Assembly: GCA_017428155.1 (NCBI GenBank)
Contig: JAFRRJ010000011.1
Location: forward strand, 1 to 44,947
DNA: 44,947 bases
Source of the DNA: Clostridiales bacterium
GTDB taxonomy: Bacteria > Bacillota > Clostridia > Saccharofermentanales > Saccharofermentanaceae
Direction of reading: 5' to 3'
Part shown: positions 31,219 through 38,428 of the stretch, piece after piece
How the letters are laid out: the number at the start of each line of letters is the position of its first letter
Numbering within the stretch: the stretch's first letter is position 1
The notes under the pieces: generated by a model
Database searches by the model: none
Told to the model about the DNA's origin: nothing
Seen by the model: the letters and a program-made list of their open reading frames with translations, nothing else
Translations under genes and position numbers: made by a program

Positions 31219-31344
31219 TTAACATCGATCGTTCTCAAGGCGTGAGGAATGATATCTTCCGCCCTGGGCCATATTGCGCACCCGGGAGCCAAGCATTCGA
31301 CAACACATCATCATGGAAGCTGTTGTATAGATTGTTCTGTACAT
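31219..31344 (-). CDS. Cysteine leader peptide 2 (attenuator ORF upstream of metQ)
   Basis: A 41-codon ORF with AAAGGAGG eight bases before its ATG (31342-31344). Three Met codons lead into Met-Cys-Cys-Arg-Met (tandem TGT at codons 14-15), and it ends Ser-Arg-Leu-Glu-Asn-Asp-Arg-Cys-stop. The core and the end match leader 1, including the last ~24 nucleotides (CGCCTTGA...CGATGTT), while the middle differs. It lies between the promoter and a strong terminator ahead of metQ. The segment 31281-31288, 11 bases after the second TGT, can pair with the terminator 5' arm. Confidence 0.8.
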   Translation of the reverse strand: MYRTIYTTASMMMCCRMLGSRVRNMAQGGRYHSSRLENDRC

Positions 31345-31375
31345 TTCTCACTCCTCCTTTCGTCGTGATGGCGAT

Positions 31376-31408
31376 ACTTTAACACTACCAACCTACTATG
31401 TCAATAGG
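31376..31408 (-). promoter_or_regulatory. Promoter and Rrf2-type operator of the metQ operon
   Basis: On the minus strand TTGACA (31399-31404) and TAAAGT (31376-31381) are 17 bp apart. The site CCTATTGACATAGTAGG (31392-31408) is identical over 17 bases to that of the mccB operon and covers the -35 box. Confidence 0.85.
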
Positions 31409-31561
31409 TGAATCGGATTATTTTTCGAGCTCTTCAAATAGATCAGGAAAAGACACAATTAGTCTCAACTTTTATTAAAAGTATTGAAGTTTGGTTGCGA
31501 ATATCTAATAATTTAATCATCAATTTTTCGATGTCCCATAAATCGAATAAAAAACTAATTC

Positions 31562-31720
31562 TTATAGGTACGTTTTACTCTATTTCTGCTACTTTTGATC
31601 AGTGTGTACCTATAAATTTCAATAATTCTCCTTATCTTATGGGTACATTTGAACACCAAACATCACAAAACAGCCGGAACGTACCTATAAATCCTCAAGA
31701 TTTATCTTTTTTATGGGTAT
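31562..31720. repeat. Two 54-nt inverted-repeat units plus a third half, 75-bp period
   Basis: TTATAGGTAC (31562-31571) and GTACCTATAA (31606-31615) form a perfect 10-bp inverted repeat with a 34-base loop. A second unit of exactly the same size, TTATGGGTAC (31637-31646) and GTACCTATAA (31681-31690), starts 75 bp later, with one G-U pair; a third left half, TTATGGGTAT, is at 31711-31720. The loops are not clearly related. The rest of the 31409-31748 spacer is AT-rich and I see no gene in it. The units may be operators, structured RNA or ends of a small element, ahead of the nuclease-like gene. Confidence 0.6.
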
Positions 31721-31748
31721 GTCGAAAAACACCACAAAGGATAAGACT

Positions 31749-32558
31749 ATGGAAAATCAAAATACCGTAATGATGTTAGAAGCAATTTCTCAGCATAGGA
31801 AATCGATTATTACAACTATTAACCAACTGGTTGAACGTAATCAAAAAGCCCCTGATGGCACACTCCGTATAGCTAAAAAGAGAAATGGCTATCAGTATTA
31901 TCAAAGAACAGAAGTCAACGACACAATTGGAAAATACCTTTCAGCCAAAGATAACACGACCGTTGCAGCTCTCGCCCAGAAAGATTACGATACAAAACTG
32001 ATCAAAGCATTGGAAGAACAGTTAAAAGTGATCGATAAGTTTATTTCTGATTTCGATCCGGACAAGCTCGTGCAGGTCTATACTGATCTTTCCGACCCTC
32101 GAAAAGCACTCGTGACTCCGGTGTTCATGACGGATGAGGAATTCGTTAAGCAATGGCTGAACACACCATACGAAAGACTCGGATTCAAGAAAGACGATCC
32201 GGAATTCTATACAGCAAGGGGCGAGCGCGTCCGGTCAAAATCCGAGATCCTGATCGCTGACTCGCTGTTCAGGCATAACATTCCTTACCGTTATGAATAC
32301 CCGCTTTATCATGATGGTGTTCTTATTGCCGCACCTGACTTCAATTGTCTCAATGTCAGAACGAGGAGAGAATACTATTGGGAACATCTTGGCATGATGG
32401 GTCAGGAGAATTATGCCAACCGCAACGTAAAAAAGATAAACAAATATACTCTTAATGAAATGTTTGACGAGAAAAGCCTGATAATCACAATGGAGACAGA
32501 CAATGCTCCTCTGAACACAAGGGTGATTGAAGAAAAGCTACGAAAATATCTGCTTTAA
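31749..32558 (+). CDS. Putative PD-(D/E)XK-type nuclease-like protein
   Basis: The protein has 269 residues from the ATG at 31749 behind AAAGGA. The N-terminal half is helical and Lys/Gln-rich, with a likely coiled coil. The C-terminal part has Arg-Ser-Lys-Ser-Glu-Ile-Leu-Ile-Ala, then Tyr-Arg-Tyr-Glu-Tyr-Pro-Leu, Ala-Pro-Asp-Phe and Tyr-Tyr-Trp-Glu-His-Leu-Gly-Met, in the order of Glu, Asp and Glu of PD-(D/E)XK nucleases, though the usual Lys of E-x-K is His. A DNA-related role is likely, in line with homologues annotated only as hypothetical. It has AT-rich upstream repeats, is alone on the plus strand and converges on ilvE, which suggests acquisition. Confidence 0.6.
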   Translation: MENQNTVMMLEAISQHRKSIITTINQLVERNQKAPDGTLRIAKKRNGYQYYQRTEVNDTIGKYLSAKDNTTVAALAQKDYDTKLIKALEEQLKVIDKFISDFDPDKLVQVYTDLSDPRKALVTPVFMTDEEFVKQWLNTPYERLGFKKDDPEFYTARGERVRSKSEILIADSLFRHNIPYRYEYPLYHDGVLIAAPDFNCLNVRTRREYYWEHLGMMGQENYANRNVKKINKYTLNEMFDEKSLIITMETDNAPLNTRVIEEKLRKYLL

Positions 32559-32601
32559 TCGAGCATTCATATTTAGAACCAGCATTGCTTACGCCATCAA
32601 A

Positions 32602-32627
32602 AAGGCCGCTCCAAACGGAACGGCCTT
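32602..32627 (-). terminator. Intrinsic terminator of ilvE
   Basis: AAGGCCG (32602-32608) pairs with CGGCCTT (32621-32627), with TCC/GGA pairing further in; TTTTT follows on the minus strand. It sits between two convergent genes. Confidence 0.85.
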
Positions 32628-32651
32628 CGTAATGATCTTAAGTTAAACGGA

Positions 32652-33686
32652 TCAGACCTTGATCTCCATGATCCAGCCCTCAGGTGCTTCAACAGTACCC
32701 ATCTGGATGCCTGTGAGTGTCTCTCTGAGCTTGGTCATTACAGGACCCATCTCCTCCATACCGGAAGCAAATGTGAATTCCTTGCCGTGATCGTTGATCT
32801 TACCGAGAGGTGAGATAACTGCAGCTGTACCGCAGAGACCGCCCTCTGTGAACTTGCCGCTCATGATCTCGTCTAAGTATACTTCTCTCTCCTCGATCTT
32901 CATGCCGCAATAATGCTCTGCAACATAAACAAGTGATCTTCTTGTGATAGAAGGAAGGATGGAATCAGACTTAGGTACAACGAGTGTGCCCAGGCCGTCT
33001 GTGAGGATGATATTAGCTCCGCCTGTCTCCTCGATCTTTGTGCGTGTAGCGGGATCGAGATAGATGTTCTCGGCAAAGCCTTCCTTGTGTGCAGTAACGA
33101 TTGCATGCAGAGACATAGCATAGTTAAGGCCGGCCTTGATGTTGCCTGTTCCTCTCGGAGCAGCACGGTCAAAGTCAGAGATCTTAACAGCGATCGGCTT
33201 TGCACCGCCCTTGAAGTAAGGACCAACAGGTGTAGCGAAGATCCTGTACTGATAGTCATCAGCAGGCTTAACGCCGATAACGGGGTTAATACCGAAGATA
33301 TAAGGTCTTAAGTAGAGAGATGCGCCGGAACCATACGGAGGAACCCATGCTGCGTTGCCTGCAACTGTCTCCTGAACTGATCTGATGAACATTTCCTTGG
33401 AAATCGGAGGAATCTCAAGGCGGACTGCAGAGTCATGAAGTCTCTCAGCGTTAAGGTCAGGACGGAAAGTAACGATTCTGCCGTCAACTGTCTCATAAGC
33501 CTTAAGGCCTTCAAATACTGTCTGAGCATACTGGAGGACGCCTGCATCTTCGCTCATGACGATCATATCGTCATCGATAAGCGCGCCTTCGTCCCAAGCG
33601 CCGTTGGTGTAGTTAGCTACGAACCTTTTGTCTGTCTTCTGATAAGAGAATGTCAGGTTCGACCAGTCGAGATTCTTCTTTTCCAT
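32652..33686 (-). CDS. ilvE: Branched-chain amino acid aminotransferase
   Basis: The protein has 344 residues, the usual length for the longer fold-type IV enzymes. The PLP lysine is Lys184 in Gly-Thr-Gly-Asn-Ile-Lys-Ala-Gly-Leu-Asn-Tyr-Ala. Phe-Glu-Gly-Leu-Lys-Ala-Tyr near 58-64 and Glu-Glu-Thr-Gly-Gly-Ala-Asn-Ile are family blocks. It transfers amino groups between glutamate and Leu, Ile or Val, making 2-oxoacids that a VorABCD enzyme could oxidise. ATG behind AAGAAGGAA. A TGGTACAAT extended -10 box lies at 33735-33743. Confidence 0.95.
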   Translation of the reverse strand: MEKKNLDWSNLTFSYQKTDKRFVANYTNGAWDEGALIDDDMIVMSEDAGVLQYAQTVFEGLKAYETVDGRIVTFRPDLNAERLHDSAVRLEIPPISKEMFIRSVQETVAGNAAWVPPYGSGASLYLRPYIFGINPVIGVKPADDYQYRIFATPVGPYFKGGAKPIAVKISDFDRAAPRGTGNIKAGLNYAMSLHAIVTAHKEGFAENIYLDPATRTKIEETGGANIILTDGLGTLVVPKSDSILPSITRRSLVYVAEHYCGMKIEEREVYLDEIMSGKFTEGGLCGTAAVISPLGKINDHGKEFTFASGMEEMGPVMTKLRETLTGIQMGTVEAPEGWIMEIKV

Positions 33687-33734
33687 AAAACATTCCTTCT
33701 TTCTTAAAGATTGTTTTTTATTAATTAGTTAAGA

Positions 33735-33743
33735 ATTGTACCA
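33735..33743 (-). promoter_or_regulatory. Extended -10 promoter of ilvE
   Basis: On the minus strand TGGTACAAT (hexamer 33735-33740). The -35 region is poor. It lies about 50 bp before the start codon. Confidence 0.45.
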
Positions 33744-33770
33744 CTTGAAAAACAGAAAAGCATTACAAAT

Positions 33771-34883
33771 TTATACAAATCTGTATCCGCAGGCGTGATA
33801 TACCTTCTTGCCTGCTTTGATAACAGGTGAAGCAAACTGAGGGAGGTTAACGGCATTAGGAACCATCTGAGCCTCAAGGCAGATAGCGTCATACTGGCCG
33901 TATGCCTTTGTAGTCTTAATATCGAGGGGACTTCCAAGATTATTGCCTGCATAGATCTGGATGCCGGGAAGGTCTGTAAGACACTCCATAGTGATGCCTG
34001 ATACAGGAGATGTAACAGCGGCCGCAAACGAGAATGTGCCCTCTGTAGTGTTAAGGCAGAAGTTCTGGTCGATACCCTTGGAGATAACCATCTGGTGATC
34101 ATCGCTGTCATTGAGTTCGCCGATAAAGCGGTATTCCCTGCAGTCGAAAACAGTGCCTTCAACATCCAGAAGCTCTCCTGTAGGAACATTATTATCGTCC
34201 TTGATGGTGATCTTGTCGGAATTTATCATGATGAGATCGTCATTTACAGTGCCCTCGGCAGCCTCGCCTCTGAGATTGAAGTAAGCGTGGTTTGTGGGCG
34301 CGAAAATCGTATCCTTGTCTGTCTTTCCGCAATAGAGGATAAGGAATGTCTTATCTTCAAGCCAGCAGTACATGACCTTTGTATCAAGATTTCCGGGGAA
34401 ACCTGTAGCACCGTCGGGGCTTGTATAGCTGAGAAGGAGCGCACCGCCGTCACAGCCGGGAATTCCTGCTATACGTGAATCAACGATGATCTCATCAGCC
34501 TCTTCCTCAGAAAGCACCTCAGCATCCCAGAATACATTGTGGTAACCCGGATTGCCTGAGTGGAGGTTGTTCTCGCCTTCATTCTTCGGAATATGGTACT
34601 CTTCGCCATTGATAACAAAAGATGCGTTTAAGATCCTGTTTGCGGAACGTCCGACAACAGCGCCGTGATTTGCACCGTTGCCCATGTATTCATCAAGGCC
34701 CTTGCAGCCGAGCATGATATCTGTGGGATTTCCGTCCTTATCAGGAACAATGAGATCCGTGATAACTGCACCATATGTGATAACGGAAGCCTCATAGCCG
34801 CCGTCGATCTTCAAAGTATACTGCGTTGCCTTGTTCTTGTCGGGATTGCTTGCTGAAACATAATCACGGGATGTAATACTCAT
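33771..34883 (-). CDS. galM: Aldose 1-epimerase (galactose mutarotase)
   Basis: The protein has 370 residues, close to the usual length. It interconverts alpha and beta anomers of aldoses. Blocks include Tyr-Gly-Ala-Val-Ile-Thr-Asp-Leu, Gly-Arg-Ser-Ala-Asn-Arg-Ile near 77, the catalytic His in Thr-Asn-His-Ala-Tyr-Phe-Asn-Leu and the catalytic Glu in Ile-Cys-Leu-Glu-Ala-Gln near 340. No signal peptide. ATG behind GGAGG. It follows an AraC-type regulator on the same strand, which may control it. Confidence 0.92.
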   Translation of the reverse strand: MSITSRDYVSASNPDKNKATQYTLKIDGGYEASVITYGAVITDLIVPDKDGNPTDIMLGCKGLDEYMGNGANHGAVVGRSANRILNASFVINGEEYHIPKNEGENNLHSGNPGYHNVFWDAEVLSEEEADEIIVDSRIAGIPGCDGGALLLSYTSPDGATGFPGNLDTKVMYCWLEDKTFLILYCGKTDKDTIFAPTNHAYFNLRGEAAEGTVNDDLIMINSDKITIKDDNNVPTGELLDVEGTVFDCREYRFIGELNDSDDHQMVISKGIDQNFCLNTTEGTFSFAAAVTSPVSGITMECLTDLPGIQIYAGNNLGSPLDIKTTKAYGQYDAICLEAQMVPNAVNLPQFASPVIKAGKKVYHACGYRFV

Positions 34884-34969
34884 TCCTGAAAACCTCCAAA
34901 ATGGGATATTTCCAAGTAGTATAACACAAAAAGCCCTCTGACTTGATTACAGGAAATAATATGTAAATG

Positions 34970-35722
34970 CTATTTATTTGAAGATGAAGCGGCGTCGTAG
35001 AACTTCATCCTGTATTCTTTTGGAGTAAACCCCGTATGTTCTTTGAACACCTTCGAAAAGTGGCTTTGAGAGCTGAATGACAGAGAATTTGCGATCTCCG
35101 TAAAAGTATAATTCGTCTTGGACAGCAGGGCTTTGGATGTATAGATCCTTCTGTCTGTCAGATACCCCATGAATGTCATTCCTGTCTCTCTTTTGAACAT
35201 GGTCGCAAGATAGTTCGGATTGATTTCAAGCTTCTCTGCAATACGGGCTAAGGTAAGCTTCTGATAAAAATGTGTATTAACATATCTCATGCACAACCAT
35301 ACGGGCTTTGAATAAAGATTTTCCTTCTTAAACGCCTTTACGGTATCAACAAAAACGGTCCAGACTTCCCTGTTTATCTCTATGATCTCTTCCACACTAT
35401 TAGCCATATCCGCCTTGCGAATATAGAGATTGCTGATGGAATAGACCATGTCCTGGGGAATTCCGGTCTCGATCATAAAACGGGCAGCAAGACCGGTATT
35501 GATAATAAAATAATATACCATGCTGCGGAGCGGATCTTTGGAAAGCTGAGCCTGACCTTCAGTTTCAAGAAGCTTCTCTGCTTCGGCAACGGCCCTTCTG
35601 TCACCGATCATCAGATAATGGAAACGCTTGGCATCCTCCTCGGCGGTATGAGCAAATTCAGGCTCCTTATTACCGTCAATGAGCATCTTGATCTCTTTGT
35701 AATCAATGGTGCGTTCTGTCAT
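34970..35722 (-). CDS. AraC-family transcription regulator (paralogue 1)
   Basis: The protein has 250 residues from the ATG at 35720-35722 (GAGGGGAAG upstream). The C-terminal ~100 residues are a double helix-turn-helix of the AraC/XylS type, ending Ser-Gln-Ser-His-Phe-Ser-Lys-Val-Phe-Lys-Glu-His-Thr-Gly-Phe-Thr-Pro-Lys-Glu-Tyr. The N-terminal ~140 residues have no known sugar-binding cupin; they form an all-helical sensor shared with the AraC protein at 41.2-42.0 kb, to which it is clearly paralogous along its length. Likely target is galM downstream, or carbohydrate genes outside the window. Confidence 0.88.
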   Translation of the reverse strand: MTERTIDYKEIKMLIDGNKEPEFAHTAEEDAKRFHYLMIGDRRAVAEAEKLLETEGQAQLSKDPLRSMVYYFIINTGLAARFMIETGIPQDMVYSISNLYIRKADMANSVEEIIEINREVWTVFVDTVKAFKKENLYSKPVWLCMRYVNTHFYQKLTLARIAEKLEINPNYLATMFKRETGMTFMGYLTDRRIYTSKALLSKTNYTFTEIANSLSFSSQSHFSKVFKEHTGFTPKEYRMKFYDAASSSNK

Positions 35723-35861
35723 CCCTGAAAACTTCCCCTCGAAAAATATTATCCCAGGATAATTCAATAAAATCATATAGTTTTTTCGGTAAGAATACTA
35801 CACAATTTGAAGAGTTCATTATTGTGTAAACTGCTTCCGGCCCTGTTATCCCCCTTTTTTG

Positions 35862-35890
35862 TTGCCTTAAAGGAAATGCACAAGTATAAT
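35862..35890 (+). promoter_or_regulatory. Promoter of the tRNA-Ala gene
   Basis: TTGCCT (35862-35867) and TATAAT (35885-35890) are 17 bp apart; transcription would start a few bases before the tRNA at 35903. Confidence 0.75.
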
Positions 35891-35902
35891 CAATTTCTGT
35901 AC

Positions 35903-35977
35903 GGGGCATTAGCGCAGCGGGAGCGCATCACACTGGCAGTGTGGGGGTCACGGGTTCAAATCCCGTATGCTCCACCA
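35903..35977 (+). tRNA. tRNA-Ala (anticodon GGC)
   Basis: A 75-nt cloverleaf with encoded CCA. Acceptor GGGGCAT/ATGCTCC has the G3-U70 pair that identifies tRNA-Ala; the D stem is GCGC/GCGC; the anticodon stem is TCACA/TGTGG around a CTGGCAG loop (anticodon GGC); the T arm is CGGGTTCAAATCCCG. Its 3' end is the insertion site of the integrative element that follows, which restores the full gene. Confidence 0.93.
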
Positions 35978-35980
35978 ATT
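35962..35980. repeat. attL, 19-bp core repeat at the tRNA 3' end
   Basis: CCCGTATGCTCCACCAATT. Same 19 bases at 40091-40109; sequence outside the repeat differs. Confidence 0.85.
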
Positions 35981-36050
35981 ACATGGTACTAGTCGTTAAA
36001 AGTCAATGATTTACGTGTTTGTCGAGTTCAAAGAATTCTTGAAAACGCAA

Positions 36051-36070
36051 TTTACGACAGATTTACGACA
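36051..36070. promoter_or_regulatory. Left integrase arm-type sites
   Basis: TTTACGACA occurs at 36051-36059 and 36062-36070, 11 bp apart, followed by AATGAA. The same arrangement with AATGAA lies near the right end. Confidence 0.6.
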
Positions 36071-36091
36071 AATGAAAGGTACGCCCAAAAT

Positions 36092-36126
36092 GGCGATCAG
36101 ATGAATATCTGGTCGCCGTCTTTTTT
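36092..36126 (+). terminator. Intrinsic terminator inside the left end of the element
   Basis: GGCGATCAGAT (36092-36102) pairs with ATCTGGTCGCC (36107-36117), 11 pairs with one G-U, over GAAT; GTC and TTTTTT follow on the plus strand. It should stop transcription that enters the element from the tRNA promoter. On the minus strand it also lies just after the last cargo gene. Confidence 0.75.
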
Positions 36127-36138
36127 ATGTGATTATAT

Positions 36139-36840
36139 TCATTTGCGTAATGATTGAAGCAAATATACAAACGAGGAAATCAGGGTAATGACATTAAGAA
36201 CTGTTGCTATAACGCAAGGAGTGTTGGTAGATTTTTTGAGTTTATTGTTTATAAGTATAACTGTTCCCAATACTGCATTTATAACAACAAAAGCTATTGC
36301 AAAACTACAAATCAATGAGAAATAAACATTGTATTTTTCTTTATGCCGTAAGCATTCCTCAGGATAATCATTTCCATCTGACACAGAATAGAACTGTGAG
36401 TTACCATTACCATAATCCACAGTAACACTATTTCCATGATAGATATCGATTTGAAAATGATTGTCTGACTTTATAGCCTCATCTACAAGATTGGAATCAT
36501 AGCTCAGATCTGCAAGCGGCACACCATCGGCATATGTTATTCCAACGGATTCGAAATCTTTGATAATGGTACAGTTTTCACCTGAAATGTTAATTATAAT
36601 TACTTCATCAGGCTCATAAACTTGATCTTCGGCTACATAATTAACAAATCCGGTATGGCCCACATTATGCCAACTGACATGACTGTTATCGTTAAGTGTG
36701 GCAGGTATTTCATAATCAGTTTTATAGTAACAGCCATACGGAACTGTTTCGACATAACCATTAGCATACGAGTAAATTAATGCCGCAGCCAAAACTATTA
36801 ATGCAATAATCAATATTGATATATATACTTTTTTCATCAT
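36139..36840 (-). CDS. Membrane protein of unknown function (element cargo 2)
   Basis: The protein has 233 residues. One N-terminal membrane segment (about 5-25) is followed by about 145 residues outside the membrane that are rich in Tyr, Asn, Asp and Val with many beta-like stretches, then two C-terminal membrane segments (about 172-195 and 205-230). I do not recognise the family. Its ATG overlaps the stop of the upstream cargo gene by 4 bp, so the two are expressed together and may form a complex. Possible roles are envelope alteration, exclusion or phage defence, none shown. Confidence 0.7.
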   Translation of the reverse strand: MMKKVYISILIIALIVLAAALIYSYANGYVETVPYGCYYKTDYEIPATLNDNSHVSWHNVGHTGFVNYVAEDQVYEPDEVIIINISGENCTIIKDFESVGITYADGVPLADLSYDSNLVDEAIKSDNHFQIDIYHGNSVTVDYGNGNSQFYSVSDGNDYPEECLRHKEKYNVYFSLICSFAIAFVVINAVLGTVILINNKLKKSTNTPCVIATVLNVITLISSFVYLLQSLRK

Positions 36841-37655
36841 TCTGAGGCTATTTCTGCATTCGGATACATACTTATCAAAACTGATTCTCTATCTTCACTG
36901 ACTGAACCGACAAAACTAAAGGAAATCTTTTGTACATCTTCAAAATCATGTCCTGTCGGAACAGTATCGGGAACCATGGCAGGTGACAATACGAGTTCTG
37001 TTATTGTTATATCCGGAAGGCTGATATGGTATTCCGACATATACGGTTTCTGAGTTTCGGATGTAGCTGTTTTTTCGATCACTTCGCTAAAACCTGTATA
37101 GATTATCAGGTTGAAATCATCGTAAATAAAGCTGTCCGGATTATCATTAAGATATCCTTTAATTACTTTAACAATTTCATCAGACGTTTCAATCTTTTTC
37201 ACACCACCGAAAGATATAAATACTTGGCGACTAGTATCCCTCTCACTTACCGAAACACTACCTATTTCAATGTCATCTATCCGATGAGAATTATAATAGT
37301 TGATAAGTTCTTTAACTTCTTCCTCATATTTCATGTGTTCATCCAAAGGCGGATCAACGTGAGTGTTATCAAATACAACAAAGCCAAAAATCGAAACTCT
37401 GGTCCCGACAACATATCGCATATCTAAAGGGATATAATTATATGCGACTCCATCAATAACTGTCCCCACACGATATTTCTCGCGACAATTATAGATATCA
37501 TAACCGTATCTGAAGAAAGAACGGACCCCGGTAGAACCCGCATCTTCGACAGAATATTGCTTCGTATAGGGCACGGGGAAAAATAGAATAACAAAGAAAA
37601 CAATTGCTATTACTATCAGTATTATTCGCAATTTATGAGTCTTTTTCTTTTCCAT
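36837..37655 (-). CDS. Membrane-anchored protein of unknown function (element cargo 1)
   Basis: The protein has 272 residues from the ATG at 37653-37655, with GGAAAT as a weak ribosome site; a TTG five codons upstream is less likely. A Lys-rich start and one membrane segment (about 8-31) are followed by about 240 residues with no Cys pair beyond one Cys, rich in Tyr, Val, Asp and Ile, ending in an acidic tail. The rest is probably outside the cell. No family recognised. It is the first of a two-gene unit reading toward the tRNA end of the element. Confidence 0.7.
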   Translation of the reverse strand: MEKKKTHKLRIILIVIAIVFFVILFFPVPYTKQYSVEDAGSTGVRSFFRYGYDIYNCREKYRVGTVIDGVAYNYIPLDMRYVVGTRVSIFGFVVFDNTHVDPPLDEHMKYEEEVKELINYYNSHRIDDIEIGSVSVSERDTSRQVFISFGGVKKIETSDEIVKVIKGYLNDNPDSFIYDDFNLIIYTGFSEVIEKTATSETQKPYMSEYHISLPDITITELVLSPAMVPDTVPTGHDFEDVQKISFSFVGSVSEDRESVLISMYPNAEIASE

Positions 37656-37783
37656 ATAATCTATTTCCAAATTAGTAATACTTTATATTTCTGCCGTCAT
37701 AAGACTCCGATAAAAATCAATAAAAACTAACATTTATATTATATCACGACTTTTGAGATGCGGCTTCTTATCATGTCAAAGTG

Positions 37784-38046
37784 TTTTCGTATCATATTTC
37801 AGACTTCTTTTAGCACTGCTACCCTTTTTTACCCTCTCCCATTCCTTAATAGTAAGAAGACTTTTTGTGCTCATTTTTGTCAGATTCTTTGGAACTTATG
37901 TCAGCTTTCAGACAACTTTCGAAAACGGGCCATCGTTTTTGCTTAGTTCCCTACTTATATATAGGGGACATATAATTTGACCTAATACTGTACCCTGTCG
38001 ATTATTTGACTTTTTGTATCAGATATCAGACTTCTTTCAGAAAACG
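37784..38046. repeat. Diverged direct repeats in the element's non-coding region
   Basis: A 30-bp segment at 37784-37813 recurs at 38011-38040 with 26 of 30 bases the same (TTTTyGTATCA...CAGACTTCTTT). A third CAGAC-containing copy lies near 37909, and GAAAACG followed by a TTTTGCTT and a GGGGACATA/GAGGACATA segment recurs with a 119-bp offset (37921 and 38040). The spacer 37656-38428 has no gene that I can support. Confidence 0.55.
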
Positions 38047-38121
38047 ATGTCCAGTTTTGCTTTTCCCAGAACTTAATAATGAGGACATACTTAATTATGT
38101 CTGAACGCTCAAATTAGACTG

Positions 38122-38327
38122 TTCCATGTTGTAACAAGCAACGCGTCTGAACGTTCAGACACATATACTTGTTAGGGAATGCTTCCCTAAAACCCTATTT
38201 TTGCTTTTAGCAAAGCAAATCTATTTCATCGAAGAATATTCGATCTGAAACACGGGTCTCAGGGTTCCCCTGACAAGCTGCTTTGTGTTTGTGTGTACAC
38301 AAATACGTTGCTTGTTAGAACATGGAA
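38122..38327. repeat. 206-nt region: 22-bp inverted repeat enclosing six hairpins
   Basis: Bases 38122-38143 and 38306-38327 are inverted repeats with 21 of 22 matches. Inside lie, in order: a perfect 16-bp palindrome (38145-38160), an 8-bp stem with 3-base loop (38172-38190), an 8-bp stem (38200-38219), a 10-bp stem with a bulge (38224-38250), a 6-bp stem (38259-38273) and a 7-bp stem (38288-38303). As single-stranded DNA or RNA this is a closed multi-arm fold. Origin of transfer, single-strand origin or a structured leader RNA for xis-int are all possible. Confidence 0.75.
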
Positions 38328-38428
38328 TTAATTAATCTGTGCACACACTTGAATCCTATCGCCACCCAGTATCTACTCTCATTACATTGCCACAAACGGC
38401 AAAATCTATAAGAAAGGAGAACTCCAAC

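Noticed and set aside
31562..32558. Type III toxin-antitoxin (ToxIN-like) reading of repeats plus nuclease
   Set aside because: Repeat units are 75 bp with unrelated loops, not short tandem repeats, and the 269-residue protein lacks the ToxN/CptN features and size.
35903..35977. tRNA-Gly
   Set aside because: The anticodon stem aligns with a GGC anticodon and the acceptor has G3-U70, which mark tRNA-Ala.
37784..38327. CRISPR array
   Set aside because: Repeats are diverged, irregularly spaced and self-paired; there are no constant-length spacers and no cas genes.
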